A stretch of 8,276 nucleotides of DNA from positions 1 through 8,276 of the forward strand of contig DASTPP010000382.1 in NCBI GenBank assembly GCA_035762175.1, written 5' to 3'. Below are positions 7,722-8,276 of this stretch, one piece after another. Numbering within the stretch: position 1 is the stretch's first letter; the number at the start of each line of letters is the position of its first letter. Source of the stretch: DASTPP01 sp035762175 (GTDB lineage: Bacteria; Myxococcota_A; Polyangia; Polyangiales; Polyangiaceae). The position numbers and the translations under genes are program-made. The notes under the pieces were generated by a model. That model worked only from the letters and a program-made list of their open reading frames with translations. It did not search any database and had not been told where the DNA came from.

Positions 7722-8226
7722 CGTTGCGCACCACCCTCTTAGGTGGAGGGCAGCGGCTCGAACGTGACAGCCCTTCGTCACCTTACGCCCTCGCCCTTCG
7801 GACACCGCCGGGGCGCCCGCCGTTGCGCGCGCGGGCCGGCCGCGGGCGTGAGCGCCTCGGCGCCGGGCGCGGCCTCGCCCCGCCGTGCCGCGCGCGCCGG
7901 GCTGGCGGTGCGAGGCCGCGCGCCGCCCCCGCGCGCGGGGCCTGCCCCCGAAGGCCGGCGGGGCCGCCCAAAGCGGCCGGGCGTCCGGCCGGGCCGCCCG
8001 CGCGCCCCGAGCGGGCCCGGAGCGCGTGTGGGGCAGGGAAGGAAAACGGGGCGCCAGGGCGTAGGAGGGGCGCGGCGGGCCCGCCGACTCGCGGCCGGGC
8101 CCGCGAAAAATGGCTGCGGCGCCGCTCGCCCGGGGCGTTCGTTCACGCAACGTACGGGAGGTCTTCCCCGATGGGGGCGGGCCTAGTACGCTGCCTCGGG
8201 CAAGGGCAAACGTCGGGAGACACGTA
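7722..8226. other. Gene-free, hairpin-rich divergent intergenic region
   Basis: About 500 bp between the protease and the right-hand kinase. I see no convincing gene on either strand: open frames exist but have no ribosome binding site and read as Arg/Ala/Pro-rich noise. Inverted repeats include CCACC/GGTGG (7731-7735 and 7742-7746, just upstream of the protease), GTGAC/GTCAC (7764-7768 and 7777-7781), a 7-bp stem with a GCGT loop (7974-7991) and a 14-bp perfect palindrome (8073-8086). A purine-rich stretch lies at about 8029-8070. TAGTAC (8184-8189) is a possible -10 for the kinase, without a good -35. Confidence 0.5.
8215..8220 (+). promoter_or_regulatory. Ribosome binding site supporting the TTG start of the right-edge kinase
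   Basis: GGGAGA lies 6 nt before TTG at 8227-8229. No ATG or GTG is in frame close by. An in-frame ATG exists at 8110 but without any Shine-Dalgarno. Confidence 0.4.
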
Positions 8227-8276
8227 TTGCTTCAACCGGGCGCGCTTATCGGCGGCAAGTACCGCCTCGAGAAACT
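8227..8276 (+). CDS. N-terminus of a second probable Ser/Thr protein kinase (partial, runs off the right edge)
   Basis: Only about 16 codons are in the window. They read (M)LQPGALIGGKYRLEK from a TTG at 8227. The pattern PG-x-LIGGKYRLE is the characteristic lead-in to the glycine-rich loop of bacterial PknB-type kinases, especially those of myxobacteria, where a GEGGMG loop would come next just outside the window. GGGAGA six bases upstream supports the TTG start. An alternative in-frame ATG at 8110 would add 39 residues, but that stretch lacks a ribosome binding site, reads as low-complexity sequence and crosses a promoter-like TAGTAC. The kinase call rests on this short motif alone. Confidence 0.6.
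   Translation, partial: MLQPGALIGGKYRLEK

Noticed and set aside
7722..8150. N-terminal extension of the protease back to an ATG at 8150
   Set aside because: The added 143 residues are Arg/Ala/Pro-rich noise, and they would bury the lipoprotein signal in the middle of the protein.
7743..8186. 147-codon plus-strand frame in the right intergenic region
   Set aside because: No ribosome binding site, no recognisable domain and a composition matching random G+C-rich DNA.

Overview
The window is extremely G+C-rich DNA (well over 70% by eye). Its coding frames are strongly biased to G/C at third positions. It carries one complete membrane-anchored Ser/Thr protein kinase and the start of what looks like a second, along with a lipoprotein-type metalloprotease and a Tat-exported amidase. 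This mix fits Myxococcota (myxobacteria and relatives) best. That placement is inferred from gene content and composition, not from a marker gene.

Layout, left to right. The left edge holds the first 103 codons of a minus-strand polytopic membrane protein (1-309). A 128-bp divergent intergenic region with two perfect palindromes separates it from a small plus-strand gene of 73 codons (438-659). Next comes a tandem array of about 36-bp units (core 757-936, diverged copies from about 720), ending just before the promoter of a plus-strand Tat-exported amidase-signature hydrolase (982-2784). The amidase converges on a minus-strand gene group, with a strongly palindromic 156-bp gap between them.

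The minus-strand group, in transcription order, is: a ferredoxin-NADP-reductase-type FAD/NAD(P) oxidoreductase (6574-5849), a transmembrane Ser/Thr kinase whose ATG overlaps the reductase stop by 8 nt (5856-3742), and a small alpha/beta-hydrolase with its own strong ribosome binding site (3672-2941). Upstream of them, on the same strand but behind a 145-bp structured gap, is a putative lipoprotein zinc protease with HEXXH plus a downstream Glu (7721-6720). A roughly 500-bp gene-free, hairpin-rich region then leads to the first codons of a second likely Ser/Thr kinase on the plus strand (from 8227).

How they may work together: the overlapping reductase and kinase are almost certainly co-translated. 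The kinase has an extracytoplasmic C-terminal region with four late cysteines. A link between redox state and kinase signalling is possible but speculative. The amidase and hydrolases look like independent enzymes. No tRNA, rRNA, CRISPR, transposase or phage gene was seen. The parts most worth a second look are the reductase-kinase pair, the 36-bp repeat array, the palindrome against the ribosome binding site of the 73-aa gene, and the apparently leaderless amidase.
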